Assembly: GCA_913060845.1 (NCBI GenBank)
Contig: CAJXVF010000209.1
Span: forward strand, 1 to 5,535
Direction: 5' to 3'
Source: an uncultured Alphaproteobacteria bacterium
GTDB taxonomy: Bacteria; Pseudomonadota; Alphaproteobacteria; Bin95
Length of the DNA stretch: 5,535 nucleotides
Position 1 is the first letter of the stretch. The number at the start of each line of letters is the position of its first letter. The translations under genes and the position numbers were made by a program. Shown one piece after another: positions 1 to 5,535 of this stretch. The notes beneath the pieces are model-generated. The model saw only the letters and a list, made by a program, of their open reading frames with translations, had not been told where the DNA came from and searched no databases.

Positions 1-46
1 TACACCTCTCTATTCGTCGGCAGCGTCAGATGTGTATAAGAGACAG
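1..46 (+). other. Nextera/Tn5 library adapter contamination (non-genomic)
   Basis: Synthetic sequence left on the contig end. Bases 28-46 are the 19-base hyperactive Tn5 mosaic end (AGATGTGTATAAGAGACAG). Bases 14-27 (TCGTCGGCAGCGTC) are the Nextera Read 1 primer stem. Bases 6-13 (CTCTCTAT) match the i5 index known as S502/N502, and bases 1-5 (TACAC) are the end of the P5 flow-cell oligo. All four modules occur in the exact order and spacing of the commercial adapter, so chance or a natural transposon end is not plausible. Genomic sequence starts at 47. Confidence 0.98.
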
Positions 47-1069
47 GATGATAATATCTTTCTCTGGAACGCCATTGGAGATCAAGCCGCGCTTAACGGC
101 ATTGGCCCGACGGCGGGAGAGACGATCATTGTAGCGGGCACTACCGGAGCGATCCGCGTGACCGGTAACGTCAATCCGGGTAACCGCAACTTGGCGTGAC
201 GCAGATGCAGCGTCACGGATGACCTGTTGGCCATCGGTGCGGACGGACGCGCTGTCAAAGTCAAAGAAGACCAAGAAGCGACGTTCAGCCGGCGCCCGAA
301 TTGCAGGTGCAGCAGCCACGAGTGGTGGCGGTGCACGACGCACTGGTGGGCGATAAGCTGGCGGAGGCGGCGCTACTGGGCGCGCAATTGGCCGTGGAGC
401 AGGCGCTGCAGGCGGTGGCGTATAAGCGACAGGTTCAGACCGGTCGTATAGTGGGCCAAAGTGATAGCGCAGACCAAGCATAACACTGTGATTGCGGTTT
501 TCGATATCCGCAGCGCGACCGAGACCGCCGCCTTCGACTTTAGTGGTGCCGAGATAGCGATAATCGGCGAAACCTTCGAGATTGCCACCAAGATCAAGAC
601 TTGCGCCGACAATACCCTGGTAGGCGAATACAATTTCTTCGCCAAGCGAAGTGTATTCTGCGTACGAGCCGCCGAGGCCAGCACCGATATATGGGGTTAT
701 CGATGAACCAATATCGATGTCATAGTAGAAGTTGACCATCGACGCGACTGTATGAAAGCCGCCGCCTGGGGTGGTGTTAATCGCCCCGATTCCTGTGGCG
801 ACTAAAGCATCATCAGTACCATTGATCCGGTAGGACAGCTCGTATTCGATACGCGGGCCGCCGAAAGCGTAACCAACAACACCCAAAAATGCGCCGCCGA
901 GATCAAACTCAGCTTCGCCGCTCAGGCGATTGCCTTCAATGTCGGCATCCTGATGGTAGTTGAGACCACCACCGGCACCGATATAAATGCCCTCACGCGG
1001 GCCAGCCTGCGCAATAGATGGCAACGCCATCATGGCCGCTGCCGTTACGCCAACAAAGCGTTTGATCAT
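47..1069 (-). CDS. OmpA-family outer membrane protein, 3' end cut off by adapter (partial)
   Basis: Probable outer-membrane porin-like protein that tethers the envelope to peptidoglycan. ATG at 1069 was chosen because a Shine-Dalgarno AGGAG (1079-1075) lies 5 bases upstream and a clean signal peptide follows (residues 1-22, basic MIKR, hydrophobic core, cleavage after AQA). Residues about 27-205 are a glycine/aromatic-rich beta-barrel ending in LGLRYHFG. Residues about 206-262 are a Pro/Ala-rich linker. From about 264 an OmpA C-terminal domain begins, with FFDFDSASV and TGHADRSGS; D306 and R321 align with the two residues that bind diaminopimelate in Acinetobacter OmpA. Only 341 genuine residues are present. 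The reading frame runs on into the adapter, adding a false LSLIHI tail and a false TGA at 28-26. I estimate that roughly 30-40 residues of the OmpA domain are missing, including the usual NRRVEI-type end. The family is clear; the specific gene name is not. Confidence 0.93.
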
Positions 1070-1247
1070 AGTCGCTCCTGCATCAATACTCTGGGACGCC
1101 CCAATATTCAGCGCGTATCTATCATTTATACGGCGAATGTCCAACAGATACGCTTCACTAAAAAAGCTTTAGCCCATTTACGCCACATTAAGGTTAGCGC
1201 ACCGAAACTACAGTTAACGCCAACACCTTTAGTAGAAGGCATTAACC
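1070..1247. promoter_or_regulatory. Divergent intergenic region between the OmpA-like gene and the 84-residue gene
   Basis: This 178-base, comparatively AT-rich gap must carry the start signals for both flanking genes. Clear ribosome-binding sites sit at each edge: AGGAG at 1079-1075 for the minus-strand gene and AGAAGG at 1234-1239 for the plus-strand gene. No strong sigma70-like promoter is visible. The best minus-strand match is TTGGAC (1144-1139), 17 bases, TAGATA (1121-1116), which is weak. TTAA occurs at 1188, 1214 and 1242, the last as TTAACCAT overlapping the plus-strand start codon. No RNA gene or hairpin terminator was recognised. Confidence 0.35.
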
Positions 1248-1502
1248 ATGGTCCGACCGAAGCGCGTTCACACGACAAATCTTAGCCGCGATGCCCTAGA
1301 GATTGTGCTTGACCTCATTGAGATCAAGTTGCAATCCATGGAAGTCTTCGACCGCGATGATGCCCGTGAAGCCAAAAGTCTTGGCGAGGCCCGGTCCGAA
1401 ATCGCCTCCATCCTTGGCCTGACCCTGCAGCCTGTTGTGCCGCCGCAGCCCGTATCTGCGACCGCACGGATGCACCGCGCCCGCGCCCAGCGCATGGCCT
1501 AA
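1248..1502 (+). CDS. small conserved-looking hypothetical protein, 84 aa
   Basis: I do not recognise this protein. ATG at 1248 is preceded by AGAAGG (1234-1239) with an 8-base spacer, a good ribosome-binding site. Third codon positions are mostly G or C, as in the neighbouring genes, which supports real coding. The product has a basic N-terminus (MVRPKR), then two stretches likely to form charged amphipathic helices (about residues 14-33 and 36-58, the latter containing DDAREAKSLGEARSEIASILGL), then a proline/glutamine segment (61-68) and a basic tail (MHRARAQRMA). There is no signal peptide, membrane segment or cysteine, so it is probably a cytoplasmic, helical protein. It is divergent from the OmpA-like gene and convergent with gatB, whose stop lies 19 bases away, so it is likely transcribed alone. 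No function is proposed. Confidence 0.72.
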   Translation: MVRPKRVHTTNLSRDALEIVLDLIEIKLQSMEVFDRDDAREAKSLGEARSEIASILGLTLQPVVPPQPVSATARMHRARAQRMA

Positions 1503-1521
1503 TCGAAATCCGCAACCTCTC

Positions 1522-2973
1522 TTAGCCGTCGAGTTTCGCTTTCAGCATTGCATTCACCGATGCAGGGTTCGCCTGCCCTTTGCTCGCCTTCATCACTTGG
1601 CCAACAAAGAAGCCGATTAGTTTGGGCTTGCCACCACGGTATTCTTCGACCTTATCCATATTCGCCTGCATGACCTGATCGACGAGCGCTTCAATTGCGC
1701 TGTAATCTGATATCTGCGACAGGCCGAGCTCATCGACAACAGTCTGCGCAGGCTTGCCGTCAGCCCACATGGCTTCAAAGGCTTCTTTTGCCTGACGCCC
1801 AGATATCTGACCCGATTTGATCATATCAACAAGCGCGCCAAGTTCTCCCGCAGGAACAGGTGCCGCATTAATCGACACATCGTCCTTGTTCAGACGGCCA
1901 AACACCTCACCAGTCACCCAATTGGCAACAGCTTTAGCGTCTCTGCCGTCTGCAGCAGCCTCAAAATAGAGCGCGTTATCGCGGTCTGCCGTTAGGACGT
2001 CTGCATCATAGGGTGTCAGCCCAAGCTCAGCGACGAAGCGGGTCTTTTTTGCATCCGGCAATTCGGGCATGCCAGCGCGCAATTCATCCACATAGGATTG
2101 CTCTAGGACGAGCGGCGGTAGATCCGGGTCTGGGAAATAGCGGTAATCGTGGCTTTCTTCTTTGCTGCGCATGGAGCGAGTTTCGCCACGGTCTGGGTCA
2201 AACAACCGGGTTTCCTGGACTATGGCGCCGCCATCCTCCAGCACTTCCACTTGCCGACGCGCTTCAAATTCAATCGCCTCACGAATGAAGCGGATGGAGT
2301 TGACGTTCTTGATCTCGCACCGCGTCCCAAGCTCATCACCGAGCCGCCGCATTGACAGATTGACGTCACAGCGAAGCGAGCCCTCCTCCATATTGCCATC
2401 GCAGACACCGAGATAACGCAGGATTGCCCGTAGCTTCGTTACATAGGCTGCCGCTTCCTCCGCACTGCCGATATCCGGCTCGGAGACGATTTCCATCAAG
2501 CCAACGCCAGCACGGTTTAGGTCAACCAATGTGCGGTATGGGTCCTGGTCATGGATGCTCTTGCCCGCATCTTGCTCCAGATGCAGCCGTGTGACGCCGA
2601 TCCGCTTGGTGACGCCGCCTTCAAGTTCGATATCCAACCAGCCGCCCGATACAATCGGGTCAGAGAACTGGGATATCTGATACCCGAGTGGCAGATCTGG
2701 ATAGAAATAGTTTTTGCGGTCAAAGATCGATTTCAGATTGATGATAGAATTCATGCCGAAACCGCTCAATACGGCCGCCTCGACGCAACGTTGGTTGATG
2801 ACCGGCAGCATGCCCGGCATGCCAGCATCCAGGAACGCCACATGGTCATTCGGCGCACCGCCAAACTCGGCAGAGGCTGAGGAAAACAGCTTTGCTTTGG
2901 AGGCGACTTGGGCATGGGTTTCAAGCCCAATCACCATTTCCCATTCGCCGTCGCGGCCTTCGATGTTGCTCAT
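1522..2973 (-). CDS. gatB: Asp-tRNA(Asn)/Glu-tRNA(Gln) amidotransferase subunit B
   Basis: GatB binds the misacylated tRNA and, using ATP, phosphorylates the side chain of Glu-tRNA(Gln) or Asp-tRNA(Asn) before ammonia from GatA completes the amide; it acts in the cytosolic GatCAB complex. The 483 residues match the usual length. Visible family marks are [10 protein letters not shown] (14-23, conserved His20), [19 protein letters not shown] (84-102), [11 protein letters not shown] (129-139), [18 protein letters not shown] (150-167), EIKNVNS (220-226) and [13 protein letters not shown] (275-287). The GatB/YqeY helical tail spans about 335-483, with the GFFVGQVMK motif near 454-462. The family signature normally has Pro where Gly158 stands, a substitution I regard as tolerated variation. 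The ATG overlaps the gatA TGA as ATGA (2973-2970), and GGGAG (2985-2981) lies 7 bases upstream inside gatA, so translational coupling is likely. It is the last gene of the operon; no obvious terminator follows. Confidence 0.98.
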   Translation of the reverse strand: MSNIEGRDGEWEMVIGLETHAQVASKAKLFSSASAEFGGAPNDHVAFLDAGMPGMLPVINQRCVEAAVLSGFGMNSIINLKSIFDRKNYFYPDLPLGYQISQFSDPIVSGGWLDIELEGGVTKRIGVTRLHLEQDAGKSIHDQDPYRTLVDLNRAGVGLMEIVSEPDIGSAEEAAAYVTKLRAILRYLGVCDGNMEEGSLRCDVNLSMRRLGDELGTRCEIKNVNSIRFIREAIEFEARRQVEVLEDGGAIVQETRLFDPDRGETRSMRSKEESHDYRYFPDPDLPPLVLEQSYVDELRAGMPELPDAKKTRFVAELGLTPYDADVLTADRDNALYFEAAADGRDAKAVANWVTGEVFGRLNKDDVSINAAPVPAGELGALVDMIKSGQISGRQAKEAFEAMWADGKPAQTVVDELGLSQISDYSAIEALVDQVMQANMDKVEEYRGGKPKLIGFFVGQVMKASKGQANPASVNAMLKAKLDG

Positions 2974-4460
2974 GGCTTTGCTCCCGCAAGTAGGCGGGGC
3001 GTCTTGTCGAACCCAGCGGCGTCTTCAATCGCTTGGCCCATCTGCAGAACGGACGCTTCATCGAACGGCTTGCCGATAATCTGTAATCCAAGCGGAAGGC
3101 CATCTGCGGAAAGGCCAGCGGGGACAGAGATACCGGGCAGGCCTGCCATGCTCGCAGGCACAGTGAAGATGTCATTCATATACATCGCCACCGGATCATC
3201 TACATCGCCAGCGGCAAATGCGGCGCTCGGCGTTGTCGGCGTTAGCAGCACATCCACATTATTGAAGGCCGTGTTGAAGTCATTGGCGATGAGGGTGCGG
3301 ACTTTCTGGGCCTGCTTGTAATAGGCGTCGTAGTAGCCTGCGGAGAGCACATAGGTGCCAATGAGAATACGCCGCCTCACCTCCTCGCCGAAGCCTGTAC
3401 CGCGGGTATTGCTGTACATCTCCGTCAGGTCGCCTCCGTCCTCACGGGCGCAATAGCGCACACCGTCATACCGGGCGAGATTGGAGGATGCCTCTGCCAA
3501 TGCCACGATGTAATAGGCGGGCAAGGCCATTTTGGTCATGGGCAGGGACACATCAACGATCTCGGCACCAGCGGCTTTCGCCATCTCAATGCCTTCTTGC
3601 CAGAGCGCGTCTATCTCGGCTGGCATGCCGTCTGTCCGATACTCGCGCGGGACGCCGACACGCATGCCTTTAACGCCGCCAGCCAATGCAGCCTCAAAAT
3701 CAACAGGTGCCGCAGTTGCCGATGTAGAATCTTTCGGATCATGGCCTGCCATTGAACCCAGCATGATCGCCGCATCCCTGACAGAGCGGGTAATCGGTCC
3801 GGACTGATCCAGCGACGAGGCAAACGCTACGACGCCCCAACGCGAGCAACGCCCATAGGTCGGCTTCATGCCGACGACGCCACACAATGCAGCTGGTTGC
3901 CGTATTGACCCGCCCGTGTCGGTCCCTGTGGCTGCAATGGCAGCCCCGGCTGCGACCAATGCCGCTGATCCACCAGATGATCCGCCAGGCGTTAAAGGCG
4001 TTGCTGCCCCTTCTGGCGTCCACGGGTTGGTTACCGGGCCGAAGGCGCTCGTGATATTGGCTGAGCCCATGGCGAACTCATCGAGGTTCGCCTTGCCAAG
4101 CAGCACTGCGCCATCTGCCTTCAGCTTACCGGACACAGTAGATTCATACTCTGGTTTGAAATCGCCAAGAATTTTGGAGGCGGCCGTTGTCCTGATGCCC
4201 TTTGTGCAAAAAAGGTCCTTCTGCGCGATGGGCATACCGGTCATTGCTACGGCGTTTCCGGCCTGTAAGCGCGCATCTGCTGCATCGGCATCAACAAGCG
4301 CCTGTTCCGGCGTTTCAGTGATGAAGCCGTTCAGGGCGCGGGCGTCATCGGCAGCAGCCAGATAAGCTTCGGTCAGCTCACGGGCAGTGAATTGCTTGTC
4401 CGCCAAGCCTTTGCGAGCGCTGGCGATATCCAGGCGCAGGAGGTCTGAGAGTGCGCTCAT
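2970..4460 (-). CDS. gatA: Asp-tRNA(Asn)/Glu-tRNA(Gln) amidotransferase subunit A (amidase)
   Basis: GatA is the glutaminase of GatCAB: it hydrolyses glutamine and passes ammonia to the GatB active site. The 496 residues fit the family and cover the whole amidase-signature fold. The catalytic Lys-cisSer-Ser triad is intact: K81 in GMPIAQKD, S161 in [10 protein letters not shown] and S185 in [10 protein letters not shown], with the 24-residue spacing between the two serines seen in other family members. Other conserved blocks are [12 protein letters not shown] (121-132), [11 protein letters not shown] (194-204), [10 protein letters not shown] (213-222) and the C-terminal PGISVPAGL and [12 protein letters not shown] segments. 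About five extra residues lie before the PGGSS loop compared with the Staphylococcus protein. ATG at 4460 follows the gatC stop by 2 bases, and AAGGTGA (4477-4471), inside the end of gatC, is 10 bases upstream, so expression is probably coupled to gatC. Confidence 0.98.
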   Translation of the reverse strand: MSALSDLLRLDIASARKGLADKQFTARELTEAYLAAADDARALNGFITETPEQALVDADAADARLQAGNAVAMTGMPIAQKDLFCTKGIRTTAASKILGDFKPEYESTVSGKLKADGAVLLGKANLDEFAMGSANITSAFGPVTNPWTPEGAATPLTPGGSSGGSAALVAAGAAIAATGTDTGGSIRQPAALCGVVGMKPTYGRCSRWGVVAFASSLDQSGPITRSVRDAAIMLGSMAGHDPKDSTSATAAPVDFEAALAGGVKGMRVGVPREYRTDGMPAEIDALWQEGIEMAKAAGAEIVDVSLPMTKMALPAYYIVALAEASSNLARYDGVRYCAREDGGDLTEMYSNTRGTGFGEEVRRRILIGTYVLSAGYYDAYYKQAQKVRTLIANDFNTAFNNVDVLLTPTTPSAAFAAGDVDDPVAMYMNDIFTVPASMAGLPGISVPAGLSADGLPLGLQIIGKPFDEASVLQMGQAIEDAAGFDKTPRLLAGAKP

Positions 4461-4462
4461 GA

Positions 4463-4750
4463 CTATTCAATCACCTTCGGGACACCAAAATATGGACCAA
4501 CTGCATCGGGGGCGTTGCTGACGACTGCATCAGCTTGCCCGCCATCATTCACCACATCCTGGCGCAATGGTGCCATGGCTGTGCCAACGCCAACCAGCGG
4601 CTCAACACCTTTGGTATCAACGCTGTTCAGTTGCTCTACCCAGTTCAGGATCTGACTGAGCTCGCCAGCCAGGCTATCCAACTCGCCGTCAGAGACGTTG
4701 ATGCGCGCCAATCTGGCGATGTCTGCGACGGTATCGCGGTCCAGAGACAT
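4463..4750 (-). CDS. gatC: Asp-tRNA(Asn)/Glu-tRNA(Gln) amidotransferase subunit C
   Basis: GatC is the small non-catalytic subunit that wraps around the GatA-GatB interface and stabilises the complex. The 95 residues match the family length. The expected pattern is present: an N-terminal helix [14 protein letters not shown] (8-21), a second helix [29 protein letters not shown], in which the LSQIL.WVEQLN and GVEPL elements are typical, and a C-terminal PLRQDVV...APD...YFGVPKVIE segment. ATG at 4750 has AGGAAA (4765-4760) 9 bases upstream. It is the first gene of gatC-gatA-gatB, and its leader faces divergent ruvX. The complete operon implies that the cell makes Gln-tRNA and/or Asn-tRNA by the indirect route; which one cannot be decided without knowing whether glnS or asnS exists elsewhere in the genome. 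Confidence 0.97.
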   Translation of the reverse strand: MSLDRDTVADIARLARINVSDGELDSLAGELSQILNWVEQLNSVDTKGVEPLVGVGTAMAPLRQDVVNDGGQADAVVSNAPDAVGPYFGVPKVIE

Positions 4751-4867
4751 GAAATGCTATTTCCTAAATTTTGAGGCAAGGCTGCCGCCAAGCTAAATTC
4801 GATCCGAAAGTTGGAATATAGCGGAGGAAACCTTGCGGAATCATGTGCATCGCGAGTACCATTCCGA
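4751..4867. promoter_or_regulatory. gatC/ruvX divergent promoter region
   Basis: This 117-base gap lies between two divergently read genes. On the plus strand, TTGAGG (4771-4776), a 17-base spacer and TAAATT (4794-4799) form a plausible sigma70-type promoter (4 of 6 matches in each box), which would place the ruvX transcript start near 4806. On the minus strand, TATATT (4820-4815) is a good -10-like hexamer for gatC, but no convincing -35 box lies at the right distance. If both are real, the two promoters face each other and overlap. The gatC ribosome-binding site AGGAAA is at 4765-4760, and a strong GGAGG on the plus strand is at 4823-4827. Spacing and boxes are seen directly; promoter function is inference. 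Confidence 0.4.
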
Positions 4868-4871
4868 ATGA
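4833..4871 (+). CDS. possible 12-codon leader ORF coupled to ruvX
   Basis: A TTG codon at 4833 lies 5 bases after the only strong Shine-Dalgarno sequence in the ruvX leader (GGAGG, 4823-4827). The frame reads MRNHVHREYHSE and ends at TGA 4869-4871, which overlaps the ruvX ATG (4868-4870) as ATGA. The ruvX start itself has no good ribosome-binding site, so ribosomes finishing this short frame could re-initiate on ruvX. This is an inference from spacing alone. A frame this short can arise by chance, TTG is a weak start codon, and I know of no family for the peptide. Confidence 0.27.
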   Translation: MRNHVHREYHSE

Positions 4872-5341
4872 CAATCTGCAAGCCTCAGGAACTCTTAAAG
4901 GCCCTCCCGGCAGGCTCTCGCCTGCTTGGGTTGGATGTTGGCGCGCGCACTGTAGGCGTGGCCGTTTCAGACATTAATTTGACGATTGCGACGGCGCGAA
5001 CAGTTGTTCCACGTGGGCGCAAGTTCCAGCCAACCGCTGACGCTTTGCTTGATCTGATGGATGAAACGGCAGCGGGCGGTGCCATCATTGGCCTCCCGCT
5101 AGATCTCTCAGGCCGGACCGGGCCACGGGCGCAGGCGTCAAAGGCGTTTGCCTATAACCTAATGGCCATTCGTGAGATGCCAATTGCATTCTGGGATGAA
5201 CGGTTATCAACAAATGCCGTTAACCGCGCGATGCTTGAAGCGGATATGAGCCGGGCTAAACGGGATGCAAATATAGATAAGGCTGCCGCCGCATTCATCT
5301 TGCAAGGGTTTTTAGATCACCTACATGATGGGCAGGCTTAA
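4868..5341 (+). CDS. ruvX: RuvX/YqgF family nuclease (putative Holliday junction resolvase, pre-16S rRNA processing)
   Basis: RuvX/YqgF is a cytosolic RNase H-fold nuclease linked to 16S rRNA 5'-end maturation in Escherichia coli and, in other bacteria, to Holliday junction or RNA cleavage. From ATG 4868 the product is 157 residues, a normal length. Family blocks are LLGLDVGARTVGVAVSD (19-35, catalytic-type D23), IIGLPLDLSGRTGPRA (73-88), WDERLST (109-115, acidic DE pair) and ANIDKAAAAFILQGFLD (134-150, D137), so the acidic active-site positions are retained. ATG 4868 was chosen because alphaproteobacterial homologues typically begin just before a PADL-LLP-G-RLLGLD-like segment, matched here by KPQELLKALPAGSRLLGLD. 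An in-frame TTG at 4811 would add 19 residues with no family character and only a weak ribosome-binding site. The gene diverges from gatC, a neighbourhood I regard as common in Alphaproteobacteria. Confidence 0.95.
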   Translation: MTICKPQELLKALPAGSRLLGLDVGARTVGVAVSDINLTIATARTVVPRGRKFQPTADALLDLMDETAAGGAIIGLPLDLSGRTGPRAQASKAFAYNLMAIREMPIAFWDERLSTNAVNRAMLEADMSRAKRDANIDKAAAAFILQGFLDHLHDGQA

Positions 5342-5357
5342 TCTATAGGGGTGCTAA

Positions 5358-5395
5358 GAACGGCTGACTGGACTGCGCCGGTTCACGAATTTATT
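5358..5395 (+). terminator. possible intrinsic terminator after ruvX
   Basis: Seventeen bases after the ruvX stop, GAACGGC (5358-5364) can pair with GCCGGTTC (5377-5384), with one bulged G at 5380, giving a 7-bp stem around a 12-base loop. The sequence that follows (ACGAATTTATT, 5385-5395) is AT-rich but not a clean T run. Its position fits a ruvX terminator, but the bulge and poor T tract keep confidence low. Confidence 0.33.
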
Positions 5396-5420
5396 AAGCC
5401 TTAGGTGTATAAAATACTAT

Positions 5421-5459
5421 GTGCATCAATGCGCCTAATTTGGCATATTTCTAAAATAT
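5421..5459. repeat. small inverted repeats in AT-rich intergenic DNA
   Basis: Two short hairpin-forming sequences lie between ruvX and the gene fragment at the right edge. GTGCA (5421-5425) pairs with TGCGC (5430-5434) around TCAA, including one G-T pair. ATATTT (5445-5450) is a perfect inverted match to AAATAT (5454-5459) around CTA. Both stems are short, and the second is entirely A/T, so a bidirectional terminator between two convergent genes or a protein-binding site are both only possibilities. Confidence 0.25.
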
Positions 5460-5466
5460 ACCGCGC

Positions 5467-5535
5467 TCACTCCAGAACCCGAAACTTCTCGTGTGTAATG
5501 ACGCGGAAGTTGTCTGAGACGGTGTCCCGGAAGTT
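5467..5535 (-). CDS. probable C-terminal end of an unidentified gene, cut by the window edge
   Basis: The last 22 codons of a possible minus-strand gene end at TGA 5469-5467. The visible residues read NFRDTVSDNFRVITHEKFRV and then LE. Third positions are mostly G/C as in the other genes, and the peptide falls into an 8-residue pattern (NFRDTVSD, NFRVITHE, KFRVLE), which favours this frame. The support is limited: the other two minus-strand frames are also open here, and a plus-strand ATG at 5498 shares the same wobble positions but has no visible ribosome-binding site. The gene would be convergent with ruvX. I do not recognise the family. Confidence 0.42.
   Translation of the reverse strand, partial: NFRDTVSDNFRVITHEKFRVLE

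Noticed and set aside
28..46. A natural Tn5/IS50 insertion end
   Set aside because: The 19 bases are the artificial mosaic end, not the IS50 outside or inside end, and they are joined to the Read 1 primer stem, an index and the P5 end, which do not exist in IS50.
1070..1144. N-terminal extension of the OmpA-like protein from a TTG at 1144
   Set aside because: It would place 25 residues without family character before a textbook signal peptide; ATG 1069 has a good ribosome-binding site and the signal sequence begins there.
1496..1527. Hairpin GGCCTAA / TTAGCC between the convergent stops of the 84-residue gene and gatB
   Set aside because: The stem is six pairs with a bulge around a loop of about 19 bases and there is no T tract, so it is not a convincing terminator.
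2551..3321. Several plus-strand open frames of about 100-140 codons across gatB and the end of gatA
   Set aside because: All are antisense to well-conserved gatB/gatA sequence and overlap each other; such shadows are common in GC-biased coding DNA.
3868..4365. Long open frame of 165 codons on the plus strand
   Set aside because: It lies wholly antisense to gatA, whose conserved catalytic blocks occupy the same bases, and its product looks like low-complexity shadow translation.
4843..4978. Plus-strand ATG at 4843 as an alternative start after GGAGG
   Set aside because: It is 15 bases from GGAGG, out of frame with ruvX, and the frame ends within the ruvX N-terminal motif; the product has no recognisable character.
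5498..5535. Start of a plus-strand gene at ATG 5498
   Set aside because: No ribosome-binding site is visible upstream, and the opposite frame has a periodic peptide ending in a stop; it remains possible but less likely.
1..5535. tRNA/rRNA genes, CRISPR arrays, insertion sequences, phage or defence genes
   Set aside because: No cloverleaf, regularly spaced repeat, transposase motif or recognisable defence domain was found on either strand; the window is housekeeping genes plus one envelope gene.

Overview
The window looks like the left end of an assembled contig from an alphaproteobacterium. The evidence is the gatC-gatA-gatB gene order with a divergent ruvX, the style of the RuvX and OmpA-like proteins, and G/C-biased third codon positions. 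The genus cannot be named from this sequence. Bases 1-46 are not genomic: they match a Nextera (Tn5 tagmentation) P5-side library adapter, including an 8-base i5 index.

Layout. From the adapter junction at 47 to 1069 on the minus strand is an outer-membrane protein with a signal peptide, a beta-barrel, a proline-rich linker and an OmpA-type peptidoglycan-binding domain. The adapter cuts off its 3' end, and the apparent stop codon lies inside the adapter. After a 178-base divergent gap comes a small unrecognised plus-strand gene (1248-1502), convergent with the gat operon. The minus-strand operon gatC (4750-4463), gatA (4460-2970), gatB (2973-1522) is complete and tightly packed: 2 bases separate gatC from gatA, and gatA and gatB overlap by ATGA. 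It encodes the tRNA-dependent amidotransferase that completes Gln-tRNA(Gln) and/or Asn-tRNA(Asn). Diverging from gatC is ruvX/yqgF (4868-5341, plus), a RNase H-fold resolvase-like or rRNA-processing nuclease. The last 194 bases hold a possible terminator, an AT-rich inverted repeat and the probable C-terminal end of a minus-strand gene cut by the window edge.

How it fits together. gatCAB and ruvX are core housekeeping genes for translation and for RNA/DNA processing. The OmpA-like protein is an envelope structural gene with no evident functional link to them. I see no defence system, mobile element, CRISPR array, RNA gene or new multi-gene system. The points most worth a second look are the adapter contamination with the false protein tail it creates, a possible 12-codon leader ORF whose TGA overlaps the ruvX ATG, the unassigned 84-residue protein, and an 8-residue periodicity in the protein fragment at the right edge.
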